From Bacillus mycoides (GTDB taxonomy: Bacteria; Bacillota; Bacilli; Bacillales; Bacillaceae_G), in NCBI RefSeq assembly GCF_001757995.1, contig NZ_LXLV01000045.1, positions 62,001 to 126,000 on the forward strand: 64,000 nt of DNA. Reading direction: 5' to 3'. Shown here in pieces: positions 52,518-61,306 of the stretch (within the stretch, counting starts at the first letter, position 1; every line of letters starts with the position of its first letter). The notes below the pieces were generated by a model. That model was not told the origin of the DNA. It saw only the letters and a program-made list of their open reading frames with translations, and did no database searches. The position numbers were made by a program, and so were the translations under genes.

Positions 52518-53720
52518 TTACTTTTCTAAGAATTTTTCTAATAGTTCAGCATATTTTTGGTCATTTCCCCAAACTCCTGCGCTTTTCTCAGCATTATGAA
52601 TCCCTCCTAAACCTGGATGTAGCTTTGAGGGTACAGCCACAGCTTGACCTCCACCACCAATGTGATGATGTATTAAAGTGTCATTATATAATTCTTTTAA
52701 ATCATATTGGGGAAAATGTTTTCTAAACGTTGGATTGTTTATAGGTGCGAATCCTAATTCTATTTTTTGTCTATTTGACCTATTAAACGCTTCTGGGTAA
52801 TTCTCTAACATCTCTTTCCAATAAAAATCTTTATCGCGTAACCAACCCTCTGCATTGGTGTTTTTTTGCCCTTTACCAACATAGGGCATCTCAACAGTTA
52901 ACCGAGGATCCGCAGTATATTTAGCCTCTAGCTTACCTAAATCAGCACCACGATATGTTCTAATAGGATCATTAATATCACCTATCTTCTTAACCGTTTC
53001 ACCCGTACCCTTAACCCCACCACTCTCCAAATTCGAGATCCTACTCTGAATACTCGCCTTTGAGGCATCATGGGCTTCTTGGAATTTCCCGCTATAGTTC
53101 GTTCCAGTTCTAGCGACACTTCCATCTGGCATTATTTCTACACCTTTAAAGATTGGGGATACGGAGTCCGCACCTTTTGCTACTAGACCTTTAATGAAGT
53201 AGTCCGCATCATTAATCTTATCTACGGTTTTCCAGCCTTGTATTTTTAAGTTTTTTAATAGATTATTTTCCTTAAGCGATTGTACCACATTTTTACCCAA
53301 ATTTGGATTGAAGCCAGGCATTCCTTCTTTGAATTTTAATAATTTTGCTAAATCAGCTAATTCATTCGTGCCTTTGAATGCTTTTACTCCTTTTCCTACC
53401 GCTCCAACAACCGGGATTGCATCTAATCCGCCAAAAATGATGTTTCCTACCCGCTCTTCTTGGCTCAATTTCCTGTGTGTTCCCCAGTCTTCTCCGTCTA
53501 TACCACTTTTTATTTGTACAGCGCCGTATACAACTGCGGCAGCGGCCCCGAGTGGTGGGCAAAGGATTGTTGCGAGGATAATTCCTCCGCCTATTGCTAG
53601 GTCTCGCACCATTTCCAGTTTTTTCTGCTCATCTTCTATCGATTTGTATTCAAACCCTCGTGTGGATGGGACTACTTTCTTGTATTCTTCATAATCTAGC
53701 TTTGCATCTGGATTTTGTTT
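52518..53720 (-). pseudogene. C-terminal part of an LXG/WXG-operon polymorphic toxin: pre-toxin and nuclease domains
   Basis: Continues the 53696-54226 frame after a one-base loss in an A-run at 53718-53723. Segments: NPDAKLDYEEYKKVVPSTRG; a hydrophobic pre-toxin region (AIGGGIILATILCPPLGAAA) and FGGLDAIPVVGAVGKGVKAF; then a C-terminal domain with YNDTLIHHHIGGGGQAVAVP and LHPGLGGIHNAEKSAGVW. The clustered His and GG motifs resemble HNH/EndoVII-type toxin nucleases (LHH/GHH groups). A start inside at 53612 lacks a convincing ribosome site. Immunity-type genes follow. Confidence 0.75.
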
Positions 53721-54226
53721 TTTAGTTCTTTGTATTCCGCTCTCAGTACGTTATCAAATGCAGGTGAATCTTTAAAAATATCTTCTACTGTTATTTTATC
53801 TTTTTTTGTTTTTATTGTTTGTGGGACACTTCCGTACCCTGCGTGCGCATCTGGTAATACTGTCGTTGTTGTAGAGCCAATTCGGTTATTTGTTTCGAAA
53901 CTGAGAATAGATGTATCTCTCATTTTTTGAGCGAATTTATCCATTTCTACTAAAAAAGGTTTATCTATATGTTCAGAGACCACTCGCCCTGCTTCTCCGC
54001 AATATTTTTGTAATGTCGAATAGCTTTCAAGTAATTCCCCGATTTTTTGCGATTGATCTTTTGGGTTAAAATGTATACTGCCATCTGAGTCTAAATCTCG
54101 TATTCTTCCATCAATTCTTTTTAATGATTCATTTGCGTACCGTAATTTCATGAGAGCATCTTTTGTAATTCGATTCATACCATCTCCCATGTCTTGCCAT
54201 GGTTCAGGTCTATATTTCACATCCAT
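53696..54226 (-). pseudogene. N-terminal part of the same polymorphic toxin (targeting region)
   Basis: 176 residues starting MDVKYRPEPWQDMGDGMNRI, mostly helical, with SHILSFET-type and TTTTVLPDAHAGYGSVPQTI segments, ending KELKNKIQMQS after the frameshift. The whole gene (52518-54226, 1709 nt) is one base short of an open frame for about 569 residues. The helical N-terminus plays the secretion role of LXG-type domains for the type VII pathway. Could be a true mutation or a sequencing error in the homopolymer. Confidence 0.72.
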
Positions 54227-54258
54227 TTTGTTTTCATCCCCCAGCCGTATGGTGATTT

Positions 54259-54585
54259 CTACAACTTACTTAATCTTTCACGTAATTGTTCGTCCTTTTC
54301 AAGCATTTCTACACATACATTTCCTACAACTTTCGCCGATCTAGAATAGTGTTCAGCCAATTCAAGTGTTTTGTGTAATATATCAGGATATTTTTCAATT
54401 ACTCTCATCGCTTCACCTTTTTGATAAAAATCACTGCTTAGTAAACTCTCAATATTCGTTCCAATGACGTCTACATGGATTGTATATATGTTTTCTAACT
54501 TCATTACTATATCAAGTAGTTCTTGAAAATTAACTAATACTTCTTCTCCACCACTAGAACCGCCATCTCCCATTGATACTTGCAT
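54259..54585 (-). CDS. Small helical WXG-operon protein
   Basis: 108 residues: a Gly-rich start MQVSMGDGGSSGGEEVLVNF, then helices (LLDIVMKLENIYTIHVDVIG, KVVGNVCVEMLEKDEQLRER). Its stop is 33 bp before the toxin gene. Its start shares a base with the upstream gene's stop. Such small helical partners accompany LXG effectors as secretion partners or chaperones. Family not named with certainty. Confidence 0.7.
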   Translation of the reverse strand: MQVSMGDGGSSGGEEVLVNFQELLDIVMKLENIYTIHVDVIGTNIESLLSSDFYQKGEAMRVIEKYPDILHKTLELAEHYSRSAKVVGNVCVEMLEKDEQLRERLSKL

Positions 54586-55292
54586 TATTCAATACCTCCT
54601 AACGAGAATTGTCTCGGGTCAATTAATTTTTTATACGGCATTTTTAACACGTCATACAATTTCTTATTAACCGCATAGAGGCTCACCCAGTCATATCGAT
54701 TACGATCTACATCTATTTGAACGAAATCTTCTCCTTCAGTGAAATATAAGAAACATTCCCATTTTCCTCCTCTATTACTCCGAGGCCTCGTATACGTTTC
54801 CATCGCTATAACGTCTTTATCCGATAAATCTTTTTCCTCAAATGTTTGTTGTTCTGTTTCTGTCATTCTCTTTGAGAAAAATGTATCTTCTATTTCCCTC
54901 GGTTCTCTCAACAAGAAAGGGATGCGTGTTAATAATGAAAAATAAATGTCTGGCTTTGGTATGTAGTCAATCTCGTATTTTTTATTTGGCCCTACTTCTG
55001 TTAATACAGCCACTCGGTCTTTATCATGTTTCAAAAAGCCAATTAATACATTATTAATTCTCGTATATTCATGACAATTTTCATATTCCTTTAATAGCTC
55101 AATCATTTGAAAAGCTGCAGGGGTAATTCCGTTTTCACTTGTAAGTAAACCTTTTTCTTTTAAACTCGTAGTTGCTTTTGTGACACATTCTTCATCAAGT
55201 AAAATAATCACGTCACGATTTGGCAATCCAAATATATCCGTAACCCCAGCTGCACCTGCGAGAACATATAATTCAGCAGGTGCAAAATTCAT
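54585..55292 (-). CDS. DUF5081-like protein of the type VII toxin operon (EspG-like)
   Basis: 235 residues starting MNFAPAELYVLAGAAGVTDI with FGLPNRDVIILLDEECVTKA, then a mixed alpha/beta region with WECFLYFTEGEDFVQIDVDR. The pattern fits DUF5081-type proteins encoded between WXG and LXG genes. By analogy with EspG it may be a secretion chaperone. The frame is open to 55319; ATG at 55292 follows GGGGAAAG and is favoured. Confidence 0.7.
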   Translation of the reverse strand: MNFAPAELYVLAGAAGVTDIFGLPNRDVIILLDEECVTKATTSLKEKGLLTSENGITPAAFQMIELLKEYENCHEYTRINNVLIGFLKHDKDRVAVLTEVGPNKKYEIDYIPKPDIYFSLLTRIPFLLREPREIEDTFFSKRMTETEQQTFEEKDLSDKDVIAMETYTRPRSNRGGKWECFLYFTEGEDFVQIDVDRNRYDWVSLYAVNKKLYDVLKMPYKKLIDPRQFSLGGIE

Positions 55293-55326
55293 TTCTTTCC
55301 CCATTCTTTTATCCCTCATTTCACCA

Positions 55327-55632
55327 TCACAATTGTTTTATCGCCCTTACTTCCGGTCTATCTCCGTACGTTTGAATACTTTTATCTAACTCTTTCAAAG
55401 CTTTCGTATGTCCTTCAAATGCCTCTACCATTTCTGAGTTATATTGAATGATTAGATCAAGATAACTTAAAAAGGCATCTCTCGTTTTTCCATTCCATTT
55501 TGCACCTGTGACGTATGCTTTTAAGTTTTTCGCTTCGTTTAAAGAATCCTTCATACCATTTTCTATGTTTTGTGCGTAAGAAATGGCACTTGCAGTGTTA
55601 CTTCCTATAATTTCAACCTCTTTACCACTCAT
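55327..55632 (-). CDS. WXG100-like secretion partner (YwqI-like)
   Basis: 101 residues from ATG at 55632 (MSGKEVEIIGSNTASAISYA), behind GGGGGG. Two helices flank a WNG turn (AYVTGAKWNGKTRDAF), the WXG-type motif. The equivalent genes in the B. subtilis ywqH-ywqI-ywqJ set make helical partners of the LXG toxin for type VII export. Confidence 0.78.
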   Translation of the reverse strand: MSGKEVEIIGSNTASAISYAQNIENGMKDSLNEAKNLKAYVTGAKWNGKTRDAFLSYLDLIIQYNSEMVEAFEGHTKALKELDKSIQTYGDRPEVRAIKQL

Positions 55633-55658
55633 GTGGGTTCCCCCCATTCTTTATATGT

Positions 55659-56081
55659 TTAATGGATAAGATTTTCAATTTCCTTTTTCTTTTCTTCAAA
55701 ACCCTTGGTCGCTGCATTGTATGCGGACGCTTTCTCCGATTCTGCTTTCGCTTTATATTCCAAATACTTTGCATAAGCTGTACCTATCGCAGAGCCAACA
55801 TCACTTAATACACTTTTAAAATAGGATAATAATGTATTTAAGTCTTCATCCTTTTCATGACGTTTTTGTTCAAATTCAACTGCAGGAATTTTATTAGCTT
55901 CTAAACCATTACCTTTACTCTCATAATCTCTCTTCGCTGATTCAGCATCTTGAATTAATTGTTTTAACTCTCTTTCTGTATCTTTTAAATCATCATGCAA
56001 TTTATCGTACTGATCTCGTTTTCTCGCGCTTTCTGTAAAACCTGATGCATTTAATAAAGCATTGTACAATTCATCTAACAT
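55659..56081 (-). CDS. YwqH-like coiled-coil protein (DUF5082-type)
   Basis: 140 residues, almost wholly coiled coil (KLHDDLKDTERELKQLIQDA, NTLLSYFKSVLSDVGSAIGT), with C-terminal KKKEIENLIH. First gene of the toxin operon, matching the position and length of B. subtilis YwqH. The start follows AAAGGGGGAAAG. Confidence 0.78.
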   Translation of the reverse strand: MLDELYNALLNASGFTESARKRDQYDKLHDDLKDTERELKQLIQDAESAKRDYESKGNGLEANKIPAVEFEQKRHEKDEDLNTLLSYFKSVLSDVGSAIGTAYAKYLEYKAKAESEKASAYNAATKGFEEKKKEIENLIH

Positions 56082-56566
56082 CTTTCTCCCCCTTTATTAC
56101 AATAACTATGTAGTTAAATTCGTATATTTAAACGTGAATATTCATTACATTAAGAATTAACAAATAATTATTTTTTCATATTGCTATTTTATCAAAGGGG
56201 TTTTAACATTTCCATATTTTATAAAAAGCTTTCGCATTTTTCTTCAATAAAGTGAAAATTTAATCAGTGGGCTCAATATGACTATGTATTTATGTACAGA
56301 AATACTAAAAAACACTGCCAATCGCAGTGTTTGGGCTACCTCCACATGTCTATCAAGCTAAGAAAAGCGACCATCCAAAACAAGTTAATATTGTAGCATC
56401 TGGAAAGCAGGCAGTCTCTAAAGCCTAGTTAAGCAGATACAGTAAGCAAGTATTATATGTTACGAATGAAAAAGGATCTGATATGAATATCAGATCCTTT
56501 TTCACTGCTTCTTTTATAAATTTAAGTTCTTGATACATACATCGTTTCACACGAGGTTGCTATTTA
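56082..56566. other. Intergenic region with toxin-operon promoter and decayed coding remnants
   Basis: Holds the leader of the LXG/WXG operon on the left and a small stem AACACTGC / GCAGTGTT (56311-56332). From 56350 to 56430 is a plus-strand remnant reading HVYQAKKSDHPKQVNIVASG with a stop after QAVSKA. No intact gene. Confidence 0.45.
56469..56502. terminator. Strong terminator
   Basis: AAAAAGGATCTGAT / ATCAGATCCTTTTT perfect 14-bp stem. Confidence 0.85.
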
Positions 56567-56745
56567 CTAGTACACGATAACCGGTTCATACGTGCTTAAA
56601 TTATCATACACAGTTTTTGCAATACTAGGAGGAAAGTTAACACATCCTCCAGATCCGCCTTTTCCCGTAGCAGTGCATAATTTATTTCCTTTGAGGAAGG
56701 GAAAAATGTCCACTGGCTTTTTAATAGAAGCAAATTGTATTTTTA
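56567..56745 (-). pseudogene. C-terminal remnant of an L,D-transpeptidase (YkuD) gene
   Basis: The frame reads VKIQFASIKKPVDIFPFLKG, then TATGKGGSGGCVNFPPSIAK and ends YEPVIVY at 56567. GGSGGCVNFPP corresponds to the catalytic HGSxGCxR region of YkuD-type L,D-transpeptidases, but with the His and Arg altered. It overlaps the VanY gene's 3' end in another frame and has no start. Only the last 55-60 codons survive. Confidence 0.55.
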
Positions 56746-57498
56746 CTTGCCAGGCTTAATCTTTTCGCAATACTCTTCTAAAGTTAACCCATTTTCTTTT
56801 AGATAAATAGCAACTTCTTTTCCTACATAACGATAATGCCATGGCTCATACTTAATACCAGTAATATTCTCTTTATCTTTTGGATAGCGGAGAGTAAACC
56901 CATACTCTGCAGCATTCTTATCTAACCATTTGAATGCATCAGTGGTTTCAAATTTTGCATTTAAATCTTCCACAGTATTCTGCCATTCAACTGAAATAAT
57001 GTCTAATGCTAATCCAGTGTGATGTTCACTTGCACCAGGATACTGAAGATATTCCAATGCCTTATCACTAGCCTCTTTATCCGACAAACCCTGAGATTTA
57101 TAACTTTTAACTGAAGCATCATAATAAGTTTGTTGTAATTTTATAGCTCGATAACCTGACCTTAAATAAAGATTGATCCCCTCTTTTTTTGCAGCTGTTA
57201 CCATATCCTGATAGCTAGTTGCAATTCTGCTATCTATTTTCATATTTGGCTTAGCATTTTGGGTGATACTTGTTAATTCAATCCCTAGTTCCTTTGATAA
57301 CATATGTTCTCTATTTACAAGAATGATTCTCCAATCATTAAGATCAGAGATAGGTAAAACATCTTTTTTATTCGCATTCATCTCATTTTTATTTTTATCG
57401 TTATTATTAGTAGTTTCCTGAGATGTTTGTTTTCCACTACAAGCAGCAAGGCTCCATCCCAATGTCAATACCAATGCTAAAATTATAAATTTTTTAAT
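56743..57498 (-). CDS. VanY-type D-alanyl-D-alanine carboxypeptidase, lipoprotein
   Basis: About 251 residues. Signal peptide FIILALVLTLGWSLAAC with lipobox Cys, then an Asn/Lys-rich spacer and an M15B peptidase domain: YLRSGYRAIKLQQTYYDA, GASEHHTGLALDII (zinc His and Asp), and GIKYEPWHYRYVG (catalytic Glu and second His). It trims D-Ala from peptidoglycan stems. No in-frame ATG precedes the signal peptide. ATT at 57498 sits where the start is expected, GGGAATGAGATACA upstream; the first usual alternative, TTG at 57474, would truncate the signal peptide. Confidence 0.82.
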   Translation of the reverse strand: MKKFIILALVLTLGWSLAACSGKQTSQETTNNNDKNKNEMNANKKDVLPISDLNDWRIILVNREHMLSKELGIELTSITQNAKPNMKIDSRIATSYQDMVTAAKKEGINLYLRSGYRAIKLQQTYYDASVKSYKSQGLSDKEASDKALEYLQYPGASEHHTGLALDIISVEWQNTVEDLNAKFETTDAFKWLDKNAAEYGFTLRYPKDKENITGIKYEPWHYRYVGKEVAIYLKENGLTLEEYCEKIKPGK

Positions 57499-57522
57499 TG
57501 TATCTCATTCCCTTTTTGTTTA

Positions 57523-58758
57523 TTAGTCTTTATACCAATTGCCCAACACATCTCTAGGAATATCCTTGAAATTCTCTAAAGAAACGGGGCCGACAAATTT
57601 TTTAATCCCATGATTTTTAGAATTTTCATCCGAATAATCTTTTAAAAATTGAATTTTAAATTGTTTCTTACCATCAGTATAGTCGGTTACTGTCGGTACG
57701 ATTGCCGCTTGTCGTATACCAAAAGTTTCATCTTCATACTTAACAAATTGTATATAAGATAGTCCTCCAACCAATGTTTCTAATTTTTCTTGAGCAGAAA
57801 TAAGATTTCCAAGAGAATAATAGATTAGCGTTTCATGTCCATCTTTATTTTGTTTCCACTCAATTGGTTGAATTACATGTGGATGATTTCCAATTACTAC
57901 ATCTACACCTAAATCTGTTAAATATTGAGCAACTTCTTTTTGTTGCTTTGAAGGTGTAGAGGTATATTCTACTCCCCAATGCACCATAACAATCACCATA
58001 TCAGAGCTACTCTTTGCCTTTTCCACATCATTTTGTATCGCTTTTTTATCAATTAAATTTAAAGCCCAAGACTTATCAGCTGGAATTTTATTTCCATTCG
58101 TACCATATGTATAATTAAGTAGCCCAAAACGAATACCATTTTTTGTAATCGTTTTTATTTCATTACGTTCATTTTGACTCTCATTAATGCCTAACGGGAT
58201 AACATCCGGATATTTCTTCCAGTATTCTCTTGTATTCATAACACCGTTAATACCCATATCCATAGCATGATTTGTCGCTTGAGTCACTATATTGAATCCA
58301 GTGTCCACTAAAGATTGACCTACTTCTTCAGGTGTATTGAAAGTAGGATATCCCTGTACTTTTAGATTATTTCCTGCAATTGGAGTCTCCTGATTCACTA
58401 TAGCAAGATCACTTGATTGAACAGCTTTTTTTATATTTTCATAAATATAGTGATAATCATATGAACCGTCTTTTTGTTTGCCATCTTTAATTACTGCATC
58501 ATGATATAAATTATCACCCGTTGCTATTAAATTCACAGCCGATTTTACTTTTTTATCTTCAGTAAAATTAGGAGACTGTTGAATAGGACTTTTATCTACC
58601 CAATTCGGTGTTTTTAATGATTTATCTGTATTTGATTGTGCCGGTGGTAATGAAGCTTTAGATGTCTTAACATCTGTATTATCACAAGCGGTTAAAATCA
58701 CTAAAAAAATAAGACATAATAAAAAAAACTTTTTACTTCTCTGTAAATTATGTAACAT
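57523..58758 (-). CDS. CapA/PgsA-like metallophosphatase-fold lipoprotein
   Basis: 411 residues. Lipoprotein signal FFLLCLIFLVILTACDNTD, then the CapA fold: NLIATGDNLYHDAVI, AIVNQETPIAG, GFNIVTQATNHAMDMGINGV, VIVMVHWGVEYTSTP, DVVIGNHPHVIQPIEW. CapA proteins take part in poly-gamma-glutamate synthesis or capsule handling. No capB/C gene adjoins, so the role here is open. Downstream is vanY, 24 bp from its probable start at 57498. Confidence 0.88.
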   Translation of the reverse strand: MLHNLQRSKKFFLLCLIFLVILTACDNTDVKTSKASLPPAQSNTDKSLKTPNWVDKSPIQQSPNFTEDKKVKSAVNLIATGDNLYHDAVIKDGKQKDGSYDYHYIYENIKKAVQSSDLAIVNQETPIAGNNLKVQGYPTFNTPEEVGQSLVDTGFNIVTQATNHAMDMGINGVMNTREYWKKYPDVIPLGINESQNERNEIKTITKNGIRFGLLNYTYGTNGNKIPADKSWALNLIDKKAIQNDVEKAKSSSDMVIVMVHWGVEYTSTPSKQQKEVAQYLTDLGVDVVIGNHPHVIQPIEWKQNKDGHETLIYYSLGNLISAQEKLETLVGGLSYIQFVKYEDETFGIRQAAIVPTVTDYTDGKKQFKIQFLKDYSDENSKNHGIKKFVGPVSLENFKDIPRDVLGNWYKD

Positions 58759-59050
58759 GTAATCCTCTTTTCTGTTTTATTACTTATAACCAATTCTAAC
58801 AAATAACTTTTTAAAACAGCGTATTTTGATTTTACACTTAATTTTGGAAGAACACCCTGTTATATCAGCCTCGGAATATATCGATAATCTTTTTCCACTT
58901 TCTAACAATCTATCGTTTCCATCAGAATTAATAGATTGCTAGAAAAATATTATCCGACAGGATGTTGAATTTGATATACTTGTTCCAATTGTAGTAGCTG
59001 GTTAATCTAAACAAGAGAGGAGAATAGTTCATATAGCCTCCTCTCTTGCT

Positions 59051-59332
59051 TTACGTTTGTGAGTGGCTCCAAAAAGAGGGAATCGTTGCCGGACCCCCTT
59101 TAGATATTGCGAAATCTTTGTAACTAATTTCTTTAAGTTGAGCGACAATCATTATACTGATAACAACAAGTAAGACCCAAGAACCTATTTTACCAATATA
59201 CGAAAAAAGTATCAATATTTTCTGCGGTCCATATAAAGAAGCCAATTAGGAGAAATGAAAAAGGAAGTGGCATTTTATATGTGTTGTTTCGCACTTTGAA
59301 TTGTACATAAGTTTTAGCAAAAACAATAAATA
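59051..59332 (-). pseudogene. 3' fragment of a DUF817-like membrane protein gene, frameshifted
   Basis: One frame reads IVFAKTYVQFKVRNNTYKMP and FSFLLIGFFIWTAENIDTFF. Another continues YIGKIGSWVLLVVISIMIVA to a stop at 59051. Joined, they match the C-terminal third of DUF817 membrane proteins. The 5' part is missing and replaced by an IS6-type end at 59333. Confidence 0.6.
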
Positions 59333-59440
59333 AAGGCTCTATTGCAAAGTTTTCTACATGAAGCTACACTTTAGAAAACAGGATCTAGGAGAATTGGGCA
59401 TGTCTTTTCGTTCTTCCCAGAAAATATATTTTCCTTTACT
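59333..59440. mobile_element. Probable remnant of an IS6-family element end
   Basis: GGCTCTATTGCAAAGTTTTC at 59333-59352 resembles the terminal repeat of IS6/IS240-type elements (GGTTCTGTTGCAAAGTT). It directly abuts the truncated DUF817 gene. No transposase coding is left and no second end is seen. Confidence 0.4.
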
Positions 59441-59456
59441 GATCAATTGTAAAAAA

Positions 59457-59497
59457 ACAAGCCATCCAATTCATAGAGGATGAATTGGATGGCTTGT
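59457..59497. terminator. Terminator after the NETI gene
   Basis: ACAAGCCATCCAATTCAT / ATGAATTGGATGGCTTGT perfect 18-bp stem, AAAAAAA on the left giving a T-run on minus. Confidence 0.9.
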
Positions 59498-59527
59498 TCT
59501 GTATCAAAAAGAAAATCTGTTATTTGA

Positions 59528-59728
59528 TTACTTCAATTTCCCCTCAAAAACAATTTTTCTACCGCACGGTTCAACTTCTGTTTTTCCGTCTTTCTTCACT
59601 TCATGAAATATTGGCTCTTCCATGCGACGAGACGGTGCATATCCTTCTTGTTCCATACGTGCTAAGCAATCTGTAATTGTTTCGTTTTCTAGTACTTCAA
59701 ATTTTTTCTTATTAGGTTGTTTTGTCAT
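59528..59728 (-). CDS. NETI motif-containing small protein
   Basis: 66 residues: [20 protein letters not shown] with the NETI motif, then [20 protein letters not shown]. Known only from Bacillaceae; function unknown. Overlaps the MFS gene's end by 17 bp, so they are co-transcribed. Confidence 0.85.
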   Translation of the reverse strand: MTKQPNKKKFEVLENETITDCLARMEQEGYAPSRRMEEPIFHEVKKDGKTEVEPCGRKIVFEGKLK

Positions 59729-60908
59729 GCCCTAACCTACTTTCTATTTTTCTTGATGCGAATTGATTCTTCATGTAAATAATATATAACATTGCGAGAA
59801 TACCCATTATAATCATAACCGCAATAAAAAAGCTTGTATACTGTATTTTTTCTATAAATACGCCCCCTAATACAGGGCCCATAATACTTCCTATACTAAA
59901 GGCGATTCCGGATAATATATTACCTGCTGGTAGTAAGTGTCTCGGTAATAAATCTGTCATGAATCCAAGTCCTAATGAGAAGCAAGAGCCAATGACCATA
60001 CCAGCTAGAAGCATACAAGCAAAGACGATCCAGTAATATTGATCAAATACTGCTGCAAGCAAGAAAATACCAGTACTTACGCTGAACATCCACGTTAAAA
60101 TACGATCTCTTCCATATTTATCACTTAACATACCGAGCGGGATTTGTGTAATAATACCTCCAACCGCGAATGCTGGTAATAAGAAGGAAACTTCCGATAC
60201 AGACCATCCTTTGCGAAGTGCGTATACTGGTAAATTACTATTTAACATCGCTTCAAGTACACCGTATGCAAGCGGACCAATTAGCGCAATCCAAGCTAAT
60301 CCAACGACTTGTTTATAACGAGAAAAAGATGATTCACTTTCAGTTTTCGCCTCATCTTGTGCTGGAAATGCATTTTTTGTTGGTAGTAGTAAAAGCCAAC
60401 CTATTAAGCACAGTATAGTAGATACGATAAATGGTGTTGCAAGACCGTACTGAACAGTACTTGCTAAATACGGGCCAACTGCGAAACCAATTCCGAAGAA
60501 TACACCGTATATCGATACTTGTCTTCCTATTTTACTAGGATCTGACGTTGTCGTAATCCACGTTTGTGTTCCGACATGGAGCATATGATCTCCAACACCA
60601 ACTAGGAACCTAAGAATAAACCACACCCAGAATGAAAATGTTTGTGTAAAAAAGAATAATGAAATAATAACGAGAAACCCACCAATTACGATAATTGGTT
60701 TCATTCCAAACTTTTGCATCGGTTTTTCAAGAAACGGTGAAATAAATAATATCCCGATGTATAATGCCGTCGCATGAATACCGTTAATACTTGAACTAAC
60801 CCCTTCTTGTTCAAAAATCATTGCAATGGCAGGTAAGAGCATACCTTGTGACAAACCTGAAATTGCCACAATCCCAACCATAATCCAAAAAGTAAAACGC
60901 ATTGACAT
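59712..60908 (-). CDS. MFS transporter
   Basis: 398 residues, twelve spans, starting [40 protein letters not shown] in the fourth span region and [20 protein letters not shown] between spans 8 and 9 are typical MFS loops. Substrate unknown. The frame is open to 60938. ATG at 60908 (AAGGGG ten bases upstream) or 60902 (GAGG six bases upstream) are the likely starts. Operon with the NETI gene. Confidence 0.85.
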   Translation of the reverse strand: MSMRFTFWIMVGIVAISGLSQGMLLPAIAMIFEQEGVSSSINGIHATALYIGILFISPFLEKPMQKFGMKPIIVIGGFLVIISLFFFTQTFSFWVWFILRFLVGVGDHMLHVGTQTWITTTSDPSKIGRQVSIYGVFFGIGFAVGPYLASTVQYGLATPFIVSTILCLIGWLLLLPTKNAFPAQDEAKTESESSFSRYKQVVGLAWIALIGPLAYGVLEAMLNSNLPVYALRKGWSVSEVSFLLPAFAVGGIITQIPLGMLSDKYGRDRILTWMFSVSTGIFLLAAVFDQYYWIVFACMLLAGMVIGSCFSLGLGFMTDLLPRHLLPAGNILSGIAFSIGSIMGPVLGGVFIEKIQYTSFFIAVMIIMGILAMLYIIYMKNQFASRKIESRLGHDKTT

Positions 60909-60984
60909 CCTCTTCCATCCCCTTCTCACGCTTTCCACTTTTCATTATAAACTGTTTCTTCAAATGCGTGTACGAATATTCACA

Positions 60985-61024
60985 ATAAAAAAGAAGCTAA
61001 AAGAATGAACCTTTTAGCTTCTTA
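60985..61024. terminator. Terminator of the 61022-61246 gene
   Basis: AAGAAGCTAAAAG / CTTTTAGCTTCTT stem, TTTTTTATT on minus. Confidence 0.85.
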
Positions 61025-61246
61025 TCCATCCCAAACTTGTGCTTTCACATGGTAATGAAAATGCTTAAAATATGGATTTTCATAAAATGAAGGCCCAAAT
61101 AAAATCGGATGTGTATGGACCATTGATTGCTGCACTTGCAAAGGAACTACAGCTGGTGAAACTTGCATATACATCGGATCAATAATAATTTTTACATATT
61201 GGTGATCATTATACGGAGAATGATATATTAAAAATGGATTATGCAT
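61022..61246 (-). CDS. Small His/Tyr/Pro-rich protein, unknown function
   Basis: 74 residues starting MHNPFLIYHSPYNDHQYVKI at ATG 61246 behind AAGGGGAG. Rich in His, Tyr and Pro (YENPYFKHFHYHVKAQVWDG at the end). The composition is reminiscent of spore coat proteins, but no family match is claimed. Confidence 0.65.
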   Translation of the reverse strand: MHNPFLIYHSPYNDHQYVKIIIDPMYMQVSPAVVPLQVQQSMVHTHPILFGPSFYENPYFKHFHYHVKAQVWDG

Positions 61247-61306
61247 TGACTCTCTCCCCTTATACATACAAATGCTATAGTGTATGCAAATTTTATATTT
61301 CGGGAA

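Noticed and set aside
53308-53694. 128-codon plus-strand open frame within the toxin gene
   Set aside because: Antisense shadow of the toxin's Gly/Ala-rich pre-toxin domain; no start signals.
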